Shown: piece after piece, positions 11,949 through 22,600 of the stretch | Numbering within the stretch: position 1 is the stretch's first letter | Layout: every line of letters begins with the position of its first letter | NCBI GenBank assembly: GCA_047495785.1 | Contig: JBLDXI010000015.1 | Coordinates: 372,001-436,000 of the forward strand | DNA: 64,000 nt | Direction of reading: 5' to 3' | Source: Lepidodermella squamata | Lineage: Eukaryota > Gastrotricha | Notes under the pieces: model-generated | What the model was told of the DNA's origin: nothing | Database searches by the model: none | Seen by the model: only the letters and a program-made list of their open reading frames with translations | Translations under genes and position numbers: made by a program

Positions 11949-12805
11949 TGTCGTAGTTTAAAGAGCAATCAGTCCAATCGACAATTGAACTAGTTCAATC
12001 GACAATCCGAAGATAAACTGAGAATAAACTAAGTTATTGTCGATAAAACTAGTTTAATCGCAATAAACTAGTTTAAGGAGCAATCAATGTTATTAAACTA
12101 GTTTAATGAGCAATAATATTTTTAAACTGGTTTAAGCAGCAATCAATAGCATTTTCAAACTAGTTCAATCGGCAATTAGGTAAAACTCGGTAAATCTGCG
12201 ATTTAAATATTTTATTTGCCAAACACAATCTTCACGACATGGACAGCTGCCATCGCAGCCACGCTTACATCCACACTTGCTTCTGTATGTTGTTGTGGAC
12301 CGCAGAGCGGCGGTGACCGAGACTTTCTCAGATGGTACCAACCAATCTTCGACCAGCGACATGGCACCTCGAAATACATAAAGTTCATGTAGACCAAAAG
12401 TTGAGTCGATGGTGCCGCAACGCATACCCAATGTTGCTTGTATGTTGTCAATAGCCATGACCTGAGCGATGCAATTCTTTGGGTCGGTATTTGTACGGTC
12501 TTCCTTGCCGATCGGAATGACAACGAAATCGCCAACTTTGGGCTCTTCCCGCACCTTCAACTTCGCTTCCATGGCGAAAGGAGCACGTGCTGGCCTATTT
12601 TTTCTCTTTATTTTATATTAACCTAGATATTGCTAGGTTATTGCTGCTTAACCTAGTTTTTCCTTGTTATTGTCGATTGAACTAGTTTTTTCTGTTAGAA
12701 TAAACTAGTTCAATCGACAATATCAGGAAAAACCAGTTCAATCAGCAATTGTCGATTGAACTAGTTCAATTGTCGATTGGACTGATTGCTCTTTAAACTA
12801 CGACA
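11949..12805 (-). mobile_element. Ginger-like DNA transposon remnant, TGTCG ends, 4-bp TATG duplication
   Basis: 857-bp element. The left end TGTCGTAGTTTAAAGAGC and the right end are inverted copies over at least 58 bp. Flanking TATG at 11945-11948 and 12806-12809 is a 4-bp target duplication. TG-starting ends, long inverted repeats and 4-bp duplications are properties described for Ginger transposons, which use a Gypsy-like integrase. Inside the arms, words like AAACTAGTTTAA, GAGCAATCAAT and AATCGACAAT recur in degenerate series. The interior holds a 135-aa minus-strand ORF resembling the tail of a transposon integrase protein. No integrase catalytic core is present, so the element is internally deleted. 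Confidence 0.72.
12165..12572 (-). CDS. Integrase-protein C-terminal fragment with Cys-rich tail (135 aa)
   Basis: Open frame inside the 12 kb transposon. Residues from about 13 to 85 (KVGDFVVIPIGKEDR onward) have the small beta-barrel look of an integrase C-terminal domain. The tail has a dense cysteine cluster (CGCKRGCDGSCPCREDC), a pattern that follows integrase domains in several transposon proteins and domesticated derivatives. The DDE catalytic core is absent. It is most likely the leftover 3' part of the element's transposase, perhaps not expressed. Assignment rests on pattern recognition, not on a search. Confidence 0.55.
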   Translation of the reverse strand: MEAKLKVREEPKVGDFVVIPIGKEDRTNTDPKNCIAQVMAIDNIQATLGMRCGTIDSTFGLHELYVFRGAMSLVEDWLVPSEKVSVTAALRSTTTYRSKCGCKRGCDGSCPCREDCVWQIKYLNRRFTEFYLIAD

Positions 12806-12811
12806 TATGGA

Positions 12812-13268
12812 TTAACAGAAAATTATCTCCGATTCAGGAGAAGTCAAAAGTTGCTTTGCAAGTTGGAAATTCCCAGCATCAATCGCGTGATTCAGAGCGC
12901 TGCGGCCGCTGCTTGATACCATTTTAAGCAATGAAGATCCTAGCTCCAGATTGATCAAACGAGAAACTAGTTCCTTTCTGTCATTTTTGCAAGCGTAATG
13001 TAGAATCGTCATTCCACTGCCGTCCTCCGCTTCCAATACATCAGATTCGAAGGAGACTCATGTATAAATTGTCGTCGAAGCTGTTGATGAAAGCCGTTGT
13101 CAATCTTCCTTTCACTCCGATATTGACAAGGCTGTGCGCGAGGGCCTTGTCATAGTAAAGGGCGACCAACATCATATCTCCTTGTTGACTCCCCATGCAG
13201 AAGTTGTTGCCAATGATTTTTGGTAAAAATGAGCAGTTTTGGATCTCGCGGTAAATATTGTTGGCCAT
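12812..13268 (-). pseudogene. Ankyrin-repeat fragment broken by a 1-nt frameshift
   Basis: Two minus-strand frames abut. The upstream one starts at ATG 13268 and reads about 73 codons to a stop at 13041. The downstream one, offset by one base, carries ankyrin-type text (GMTILHYACKNDRKELVSRL, then SGRSALNHAIDAGNFQLAKQ) and stops at 12812. Removing one base near 13050 would make a continuous reading frame of about 150 residues. No splice sites explain the shift. The stop lies 7 bp from the 12 kb transposon, which may have cut off a longer gene. A sequencing error is the alternative. Confidence 0.5.
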
Positions 13269-15656
13269 TTTAGGGATGCTTTTTGAAAGTAAGTATACAA
13301 AACAGCTTGTGCGCTATAATCGCTGCGGGAATAAAAAGCCCGGATGTATTCATGCACACGTGCTTACGTATATACGTCAGCATACACAGTCAATACGGAT
13401 CGATAAATTAAATGCTTATTTCTATGCTTGAGAAATCAAATTACGGCAACAACGCTCTGCAAATATAACCGCAATGAAGCAGCGCCGTTCGTCGTTTCTA
13501 CGAAGCCGTTACAGTTACAACGTGACACTGTCTGTGGCCATGCAGGCCATGTGCGCTGTGGCATTGTACGCCGAATAATAGGATAGGGGTCTTCTTATCA
13601 GCGGAGAACCTAATCAACATTAGCGGAACAACATTTTCGAATTTTCTGGTGGCTTGAGATCATTTTTCTGACATGGCTCGAATGTTGCTTTCAAAACATT
13701 CCACCCAATAGGTTTAAATTCTAGATTCTAGAAATTCGTGGAATTCCTATAATAAATAATGAACACGAGAGTTCAGAGGAGTTGTGAAAAATTGGAAAGC
13801 ACGTGCTCGCCATTTTATCAATGGGCGTATGTTATAGTTTCTAGTTATATAGTGTAATTATGTGTTTTTTCCTTGGGATTCATTGTTAAGTCGTTGCCAT
13901 AAACCTAGCTCTCTTCACAGCAGTCTAAGCTAGTTACATTTTTCTTACTTATTCCTGTCTTATATAAATACTATAGCTAAATACTTAATCTAATGAAAAG
14001 CTGAAATGCCTTCGTAACCTATTTCGATTATCAGCATCTTTTACGGAAATACTGCCATTTTCATGATCATTTGCTTTTGGGAACTACATCCATCCTAAAC
14101 GCAAGCCATGCGAAGTGTTTCGGATGTCGCCTACTGCATTGCGCGGGTTTCTATCGATTTACAATAAACGCTTTTACCTGCCATGACGGAGCATAGCCCA
14201 GTGCTGGTTTTGTAAGAACGCTAAGCTATACCTTCATTTCAATTTAAACATGCAAGTACTTCATTCATACGAATGCATAACATATGTATTATTTTTATTA
14301 TGCGTGCGCGCTTTATTGAGAAGCTGCTACATGTTTTTAACTGTGAAAAGTAGAACGCATCCTAGTTTAATTTATATTATAGGTAATTCGGCGTAAAATC
14401 TCCTGTTTGTATGAGTTTGCATTTCCTATCTTAATTTCTCATTGAAATTCAGTAATGAATACATCCTCCACACGGTGTGGCGACAAGTGAGCAAGCGACT
14501 ATTCAACATGCGACAGCTCGGGACGACCATTCGACAAACGTCAACTCAGCATTAAAAATGTAGAGGACCGAAAACGACTATTCGGCAAATGAATATTGAG
14601 CAGAATGTCCAGTTTCGACAATTCGGCAAAACGACAACTCGACATGATGAAAATCACTAATATGGAGAAACGACAACTCGGCAAGAATACATTTCTGCCA
14701 CGTTTAATAAAGATTGATAACACTTGAGAACGGAACAAAATTCAATGTCCTAGATTGAGCAAGAATATCAAGGGAAAGAAGGCTATGCGAGCGGAGCGAG
14801 CATGCCTATTCCAACCCTGGTTTTTCCGACAGGCTTGAAAAGTGTATCTGACGGTTTTTTTATGCGCGATGTGGCTCTCAACACTTCCCAATCTATAGCT
14901 AATGTTGAGTTGTCGTTATAGTATTAGTGAATTGTCGAGTTGTCTTCTGCCCAATTGTCGCTGAAGGGTACGATGAATTTTCACTGCCGAGTAGTCGTTT
15001 GCCGAGTTGTCGTTTTCGATCGTATAAAAAAATATTGCCGAATTGACGTTTGCTGAATTGTCGCTGTCGAATAGTCGTATTCCCAATTTTCGTTGCTCAG
15101 TTGTCATACAACCCTCCACACAACATGGGGGTAGATGTAGATCCCAGTTTAATCTAAGCTATTCAAAGTTCATATAAAATAAATGAAGTCGCGGCTAGAG
15201 TAGACTCTGAGCTCTCATATAACGAAGGGCTTAGGGCAAGATTGCAACAAAATTCGCGAAAAATATCTTTAGAAAAGTGAGCTTTCTTATTAGCAAGGCC
15301 GATTTTCTAAATCTACTAGCTTTTGCTGACGATGGGAAACTTTAAGGAATGCTCCGATCAATATGTAGTAGGTGTCCATCTAATTTCTACATTTCTACAT
15401 TTCTGACATAGACATATTAGGGGTAGCTCTGCGCGTCGGTCTCATTGAAGTGAGCCGTAGAAAAACTGCGGTATTTCGGGCACACGTGACTGTGACGTGG
15501 AAGGATTAATTAACAAAACGGTAGATGACGTAAGACGACAGTCTGGAAGAGGCTAAATAGTTGAAACTATTATTACATTCAATTTCTCATCCACATGCTA
15601 ACTCGCTCATTATTAAAATAACTCAAGAAGGTTTAAACATCGTTTATTGATTTCAA
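13269..15656. other. Intergenic with foldback element and repeat scraps
   Basis: About 2.4 kb without a supported gene. It contains the CGACAATTCGGCAA foldback element (14.46-15.12 kb) and, near 13595-13680, a diverged fragment of the TTAGCGGAAC family seen at 50.2, 57.1 and 59.6 kb. A GCGAGCGGAGCGAGC word lies near 14790. Confidence 0.45.
14460..15118. mobile_element. Foldback element with arms built from CGACAATTCGGCAA words
   Basis: The left arm (about 14475-14685) repeats words such as CGACAACTCGGCAA and CGACTATTCGGCAA at roughly 14-bp steps. The right arm (about 14895-15110) repeats their reverse complement (TTGCCGAGTTGTCG). The arms can pair. The ends carry CCTCCACAC near 14465 and 15113. 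There is no transposase ORF. Exact ends and target duplication could not be fixed by eye. Confidence 0.6.
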
Positions 15657-17077
15657 ATGACGGATGGCTTGGACAATGGAGTGTCCCAAGCTTCTTCAGA
15701 AGATGCTATCAAGTGCAGGGTATGTGGTCTCACGGTTCTGAGGCGGCAGCGTTACCAGCCGCGAGTCTGTCACGCTTGTCAGAAGTTTTTCCGACGGAAT
15801 GCTGGAAATTGGCGATCCTTGAAATGCCGTCATAAAAACGAGAATTCTGGCAAGTCTCAGACAAGCCGTGCTCATCGGCGATCTATGTGCTCTAAATGCC
15901 GATTTCAGCGATGTCTAAATGCTGGAATGAAATGTGAGTCTTACCCTAATGAGTGTGATTTTTCTATAGCCCATAATTAATCCCCTCGATCCAGTTTTCC
16001 TGATAATTATTTGACACAATATTAATCATTTCAGGCAAATTCCTCGCTGATAAATCTTTCGAATATTCCGCACCAATCGATCACATTCCTCAAAAAATAA
16101 ATGGCTCGAACGTAGAAATGACTTTGAAGCTAGCTATTGATACGCAACTTCAGCTTCATGATCTAGAACACGTGAGTTGTTATGTTTAAGAAACCTGCCC
16201 CGAGATTAACTCATTCTTTCCTGGTTCAGCTGCCGTTGCGAACAAACTCGGCTTTGAATGTTCTCCACGATCGCAGCTCTTTAAACGATCTTATGTACGG
16301 TAACATCATTGCATTGATGCGGAAAAAGCAGATATTTTCAACCTTCATGCAACGTAAGCTTTGTTTTATTCAATTTATAGAATAAATGTTCAGTCAGCTT
16401 GCAAATATTCCTAATGCGTAATGCTCAATATTGTTTACATTTTGATTGGTTCCAGGTTCTTTCCAATTAAGTAAATCTGAAGCCAGGGAATTGCTGTCTC
16501 GAAACTGGAAGTTGATAACAGTCGCTTTCTCAGCTATGCCCGGGACACCAGGGCGGCTTTATGTGCACCCTGATTGTATGCCACTGTTTCTTGATATGAA
16601 TCCTGAATTTTTGGTAGAAGCCTTTTTTAATAATTCCTCATCCGAACCTATTACAATTGCTTTCAGCCGGCTATCCAAGCGGAGGACGAGACCTCGAGAG
16701 CCCTTGCATCATGGAGCCCCACTCTAATCGAGGCGGCACTGTTCACGTGTAAGCTATTCTTCCGCGGTATGTATCTACTCTTCAATAACACATCCGATTT
16801 GACCGGGAAAATCATTTTAGGTTACAACGATGCTAAAAAATCTTCGAAAGCAACAGAAGCTCAAAAATGCATAGACACTGCTTTCGCGCTGATGTGCTCA
16901 AAGCTGCATGGTCAGAACTCGGCTGATGTCATGAAGCTAACGACTGCAATCGAACAATTGTTATCTGTGACGGCATCTGCCATTGATCAAGGCGGTGCGG
17001 CTGTTGCTCAGCGGCGAGCTGCTTTGGTAAGCAGGGACGAACAAGAGCTAGCTAAAATGACATTCAATATTAAATAG
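15657..17077 (+). CDS. Divergent nuclear receptor, paralogue D (6 exons, 350 aa)
   Basis: Fourth tandem receptor and closest relative of A. Exons 15657-15933, 16035-16171, 16230-16353, 16456-16613, 16667-16766 and 16821-17077 (277, 137, 124, 158, 100, 257 nt) join in frame with GT-AG borders. The DNA-binding domain reads CRVCGLTV, CHACQKFFRR, CSKCRFQRC, with KCRH in place of the canonical cysteine pair of finger two. The ligand-binding part includes NWKLITVAFSAMPG and a C-terminal helix ending LAKMTFNIK, nearly the same as A. Intron 4 is 53 bp, so unlike in A and C it cannot be read through in frame. A and D flank B and C, which points to duplication of a block or to later exchange between copies. 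Confidence 0.85.
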
Positions 17078-17095
17078 AAGTTTAGTTTTTATTTC

Positions 17096-17101
17096 AATAA
17101 A
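17096..17101 (+). other. Poly(A) signal of nuclear receptor D
   Basis: AATAAA 19 bp after the stop of paralogue D. Confidence 0.55.
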
Positions 17102-17572
17102 ATTGGAGGTTTGGTATCATGTAACAGTTATGGTTCGATAAGAGACGGCTTATCCGAATAAGCTGGTGACATCAAATTTCTTGCTGCTGCTTTTTCGTTG
17201 CTGCGGGTTCACATTTCTTAGCTGCTGCTCGGCGCTCGGCGGCCATGCCCAGGTAAATGGAGGACAAGTTCAACCGGGTGCGCCTAAGGTTATCATGGTT
17301 CACCGAACGTCGCACGTGAACCGAGCCGAACCTCTAACGATTAATCGGGGTTTAATATCGGCTCCGTAAATAACTTAGCTGAATATTCCATAGAGCCGAT
17401 ATTCCATGAGAGGGTGTAAAAAGAAGATGGAGAAGATGATAGCCAGATTACAATTTCAAGATGCCTTAATACCAAATGACCAAATGACCAACTGAATCAG
17501 TTTTATTTTTCGTCCTCCGTAGGCATGTGATGTTAATATTAGAGAGTAGAAAAAGGCCTTACCCGTGAGGGT
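17102..17572. other. Spacer between receptor D and LINE remnant
   Basis: No supported gene. CTGCTGC-like words occur near 17180-17230. Part of this may be the 3' untranslated tail of the LINE that begins at 17573 on the minus strand. Confidence 0.35.
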
Positions 17573-19153
17573 TTAGGGGACGGCTGACGACAGGCGATCG
17601 GCTTCAGGGGCCGACAGATCGGTCGCGAACAACCTGCTTTTGCCCAAAAATTCATAATTTTCGATGCTATTACACACTAATTGCCATTCATCCCGATCTC
17701 TGGCATTTATTTCCGCTAATTCTAGATCCGCAATTTTGTGAATTTCAGTGCGTCGCATTAACAGGGTCGACTTACGAGGTCTCCCGCGTCTAACTGGCTC
17801 GTTTGGGTTTTTAATATATTTCACATGAATATCGAACAAACCAATTTTAAGAAGACTCCTTTTCAAGCTATCGGTCCAGCGGGTTGGCGGTTTACCGCGA
17901 GGCAAGTACCAACTCGGGTCGACCGCTTTCCAATGATATATGGCATTCGTGAGACTTTCAGTGTCATACTCGTCTTGGCGAATAATGTGCCCGAAATATT
18001 TCAAACGATGCTTTTCAATCATTTTACTTAATTCCAAAACGTCACAGATCAATCTAATATCGATGTTAGGTATATAATCTGTTCTAAAAAATCCCATAAT
18101 GGTTCTGAGCCAGCGCATGAAGGTGACATTTAACCTTTGTTCCTGCTTAGTAGTTAGGTTCCAGGTTTCACAGGCGTAGGTGACGGTAGGAATTACCACA
18201 CATTTTAAAACTTTCAATTTTGTGGCTAGGCTTATATGTTTTCTGTTACACATCAGCTTGTTAAGAGCACCAAAACAGCTACCAGCCTTCGCTAGGCGAG
18301 CTTTGATTTCCTCGTCCACAAGCCGGTGATCTGATTCCAATATAGGTTCCTCAATGATTTGGCACGAATAAATTTGTTGTTTGTTATCAACAGGCGTTAA
18401 TATGAAATCAATCATAGACTTGTACCTACCGTCACCTGACACCCATGAATACCCACAGTTTGGGAAAAACGTATTTGCAAAGCACAAATTATTACTCGCT
18501 GCAAATTCAACCCAACAGTTTCCCTTCGGGTTTGCAGTTTTGTTTGCATATTCACCGACGATTTTTGAATTTAGTTGGCTTTTCACCTGGCCGTTAAGGT
18601 CTCCCATGATAACAATTTTACCGGACTTATTCAGTAACCTGTTGTATTCTATCTGCAAATCAGCGATGAATTTGTCAAGCAACTTCAAATCATTTGCCGC
18701 TGGTGCGTAAACAACTATGACACTGAAAGTCTCACGATAGATCCTAAGCCTGACCGACATCAACCTATCGCTTATATAATTGACAGTTGTGACTTTAATA
18801 AATTTGCAATTTTTAACATACAGACCTGTACCAGAGCGGGCTATTGTACCGTTCTCTAATCCACAAAAGTAAAGGGTTCCAGAGCCAAGATTTTTTGAAC
18901 CTTTTCCTTTTAAGCGATGCTCTTGCACCGCAACCACGTGAAAATTCGAAAATTCATCGTCCATCTCCCAATTTTTATGTTTTTCCGTTCTTATGTTTAT
19001 TGTAGCAAACAAAACCACCCTAAATAACTCATAGGCTTGATGGGTACTAAGGGGCTTTTTGAAGCGACGTCTTTTTGCAGGCTGTTCACTTATCTTGTCG
19101 TCATCGTCCGATCGCTCGCCGTCAGCTAACAAAAAATTGTCATCAGTTGTCAT
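17573..19153 (-). mobile_element. Non-LTR retrotransposon (LINE) ORF with reverse transcriptase core deleted (526 aa)
   Basis: Uninterrupted minus-strand frame. Residues about 45-285 form an APE-type endonuclease: VQEHRLKGKG with the catalytic Glu, then GDLNGQ, and SDHRLV near its end. Directly after this the protein jumps to the region that follows reverse transcriptase in RTE/CR1-type LINEs (KLKVLKCVVIPTVTYACETW, then RWLRTIMGFF and RLKYFGHIIR). The whole reverse transcriptase palm, including the catalytic FADD-type motif, is missing, yet the frame is kept for 526 codons. It therefore looks like an internally deleted copy that cannot encode a working reverse transcriptase. The C-terminal RRGRPRKS is basic. 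It is transcriptionally opposite to the receptors and shares the strand of DLG1. Confidence 0.8.
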
Positions 19154-19217
19154 TGCCTTAATACATTCTTATTTATTAACTTAACCTCAAATTTCGATTT
19201 AATTTCCTAACCAATCC

Positions 19218-19261
19218 CTGAAGATGGTTATGGGAGTATAACCAAAACGTTGGAATAAACG
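19218..19261 (+). other. Hammerhead-ribozyme-like motif near the LINE 5' end
   Basis: CTGAAGA (19218-19224) is followed by a perfect 7-bp hairpin TGGTTAT-GGGAGT-ATAACCA, then AAA and a short CGTT/AACG hairpin. This order resembles the core of hammerhead ribozymes found in Penelope-like and other retroelements. The base before AAA is A rather than the essential G, and I could not confirm stem I, so it may be degenerate or a different structured element. Confidence 0.35.
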
Positions 19262-19635
19262 CGTTACGTGTTATTAACAAGATTTATTCGAACTTGTAAT
19301 AGGTACGATTAATCAGGGCTGATGGAAAGCAACATTTTAGGTTTCTTATTGGCTGGTTCCATGCGAAGAAAGTGGATTTTATTGATAGCGTAGCTCATTT
19401 ATCCGTTGAGTCACTGAGTGTTAGCTCAATACATCATTAATCACAATGGATGACAATTCCATATAAACTATCAAGAATCCACTTAAAATTAAGAAACAGT
19501 TCACTCGTAGATCGTCACAGGCGAAGTCTACACAGTAGGCAGGAAATAACTGCGAAAAGATAATCATGTCATTCAACGCCCTCTGATATACTGTTTTATG
19601 AGATTAATTGATAAGCAGATGATTTTCCACTATCT
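19262..19635. other. Spacer between LINE and DLG1 3' end
   Basis: No ORF or repeat that I can define. It should hold the 3' untranslated region of DLG1. Confidence 0.35.
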
Positions 19636-22600
19636 TCAGAAAACCAAAAATTCAGAAAATGAGACAGGCATTTCTCCCAATTTTTCGATGCGAACGTACC
19701 GTCCCAGCAGCGGAGGCGTGCAGTACATCATAAGCGCTTGGCCAATCACCAAATTCGGCATCCGATATCCTCGATAAATATCGCAAATAGGATTCTGAAT
19801 GGCATTAGCATCATCGCCGACTCGAGAAATGACTTCGTAACTCGATGCAGCCAATAAATCAACAGATACATACGATACGATTGCAACGACTTTTGACACA
19901 AGTATCGACTGACCAATGTCAATTCGAAACCAAAAACTGTTTTCACTTCCGAGGACAACCGCAACAAATGACCCGTCGCTTAAGCGAGCGTTAAGCGAAT
20001 TTGCGAAATTCGACGATGTGACTTGTTTCAGCAGAGCGTAATTTGCTCCAACTTCACTGCTAACTTCAATTTTGCATATCGACATGTCAGCCCCACGAGC
20101 GTCTGTTACCAAGGTGACATACCGGCCAGAAACAGGCGGGAAAGAAGAAACAGAAATTTTAACATCGTAAGGAACTACCGGGGCGAAGGTCACGCCGTCG
20201 CCAGCATCGTTGAAGTCCTTCAGAGCTGCATCATCTGGTCCGGTTGGCACTGTATCGGAATAAGCCACTCTTAGTCCAAAAATCGCGTATCCAACGTCCG
20301 CGTAGTTGCAGCCCTTGAAACGGAACCTTCCAATGGGCTGTAGCGTGTAATCGTCCACGTACAATCGAACAGCAAATGCAACCAGGGCTGGTTTAAGGTA
20401 GTTGAAAAACGGCGCAGAATCCGGGCCGCTAGATGGTCCGTCGAAAATTCTAATCCTCGATCCATTGTTTGTGGTATAAGCGACCCACTTGCTTTCGCCC
20501 ATCAGCCGAAATGTCAGATGGTACTTTTCAATCCATGCGGCCAGGGTAGCACTGGATTGAACCGCGATAATGTTAACGATTTTCAGCGAAGTGAAAGTGA
20601 TTTGGAAATAAGGCTGCAGATCTGTGGCTAATGGGATCCAGTCCGCATTGCCGATTTCGTTTTTGCTCAAATCTCCAGGATTAGTTGCACTCGAAGCATT
20701 CTCGACTGATTCGCTATCGAACAGCTCTATGTTGCAAAATTGATCTGGAATAACATTTCATTCATCGTTCTGTATAAAGGGGGTAATTTTTCATTTACGA
20801 GCACATCCTCGAACTCGCCATTTCAAACAAATTTGAGTGCTCCACGATTCAGGATGAAATCTGAGATGGCGAGCTATAATGTGAGGTCTTATAAAGCTCC
20901 ACTGAAGCGTGGCTGAATCGTTGTTTGCAACAAAGATCTAGAAAAAATAGTTTCATTTTTTTCAATTGAGAAGTAACATCGAGTTGCCTTAGTTGAGGAT
21001 AGGCCGATGGCTCGATCGTGGAAGGTTTTGTAGGTAACGCCATTAGTGCTGTATGACAGTCGGTAAGTTCGGACGAAGCAATTGTTAACCGAATGCACGA
21101 TTTTCTGCTCCCCAAAGTCTAAGGTCAGAAATTCGGAGTTCGTAAGAGTCGCTGGGGTCCAAGTGCAAGCCATAGAGCCTCGAATGTCGCCCGTTGCAGA
21201 GCAAACGCCGTAGGGCGGTGACGCAGAGGAGTAGTTTGAACTGTAACTCCATGCCGATGTCGACGATATGTCAGACTCGCAAACGTGACCTTCCACTGTC
21301 AGCGCAAAACATGTGGTGATAAATTAGCAGAATTTTTTCAGCTTACACGTATTGGGAGTAGGAATTTGAGTTGCGAGCTCCATGGCTATGAGAGAATCTA
21401 CGGGACTTTGGTAAATTGTCAGCCAAGTCATTAACCCTGTGAAGATCGCGCCGCTGGAGATATCCTGAAAAAACGAATGCGTTTGTTATGATTCGACTCA
21501 TGATTCGGTTAAAATCTCCAAGTAAGTTACACCTTGATTACTTAGTGCAAGTTCCATCTAATATTGGCATCTTGCTAAGGTAGAAGCACATGCAAGCCCC
21601 ATGCAGAAACCATTATTGAGGATCTCATAGACTGGATCTACGAACATCTCTCAGGTGCAGGTTTCTGTACGATGTACGATATATAATTTATATAGGATCC
21701 TAAAATTCATCACAATGTCAAATTTAGATCTTGCCAAGGTCCATATTTCTACTCAAGTACCGACAATATTTGTTGCCTCGCAATACTTCATTATCTCCCG
21801 AACCACGAGGCCTTTTTTAAGCGGGCTTCACCGTGCGATAGATCGATTGTGCGATAAACATTGCTGGAATCCTAGTTAGAATCGTATCCGAGCAGAAAAA
21901 CAGGTGGTGAAAATGCGACATCGCTTTTAGCAAAGACTTCCCGTTTTACTTTCCGTTAGATAGCAAGATGGCAAGAGCTGTTCTTCGCGCTCGCCAGAGG
22001 AGTCAAGTTTCTTTCTGATAGTCCCTGATGGACAGAATCCAACCCCCTAGCTGAAATTGGCAGCTTCACCAAGTTGGCGCAGATATCCCAAAAAATGTCT
22101 AAAAGCCGATTCGTATCGCGTTTGGAGCTTTTCCTAGCCTTCCACATTGAACTTCTGGGTTGACGGCGCGTTATGGCCCTCTATTCCCCGCCAGGAAAAT
22201 GACGAGATGTAACTTTTCCGCAAGCAGGATGCGACGCCAGAGCTTTGTATTTGATTTGATTTGATTCACGGCTTAAATCACGGACCTCAATCAATCAATC
22301 AAAATGAAGCAATGTCCCACTTTCACGGAGCTAAATCACTCAAATCAAATCATTGACACTACGCAAAGCCTGTGGACCATGGTTCGACCATCAACCATGG
22401 GAATAGTTGACTCATAAGCCTTGTGATGATGTCTGATACCAAAAGCTAAATGTCGAAAGGCAACTTGCATAAAAAAAGAGTATGAGTATAAGTATGAGAC
22501 ACTGATAAATCACAATAAACGACACATCAGGGTTTTCACCAATATGGGGGCTTTGAAACTTAAAAAATAGCGCGAGGTTGAAACTACTGTCGCTCTAAAG

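Noticed and set aside
17166-17369. 67-residue plus-strand ORF after receptor D
   Set aside because: No recognisable domain, and it sits in a CTGCTGC-rich spacer.
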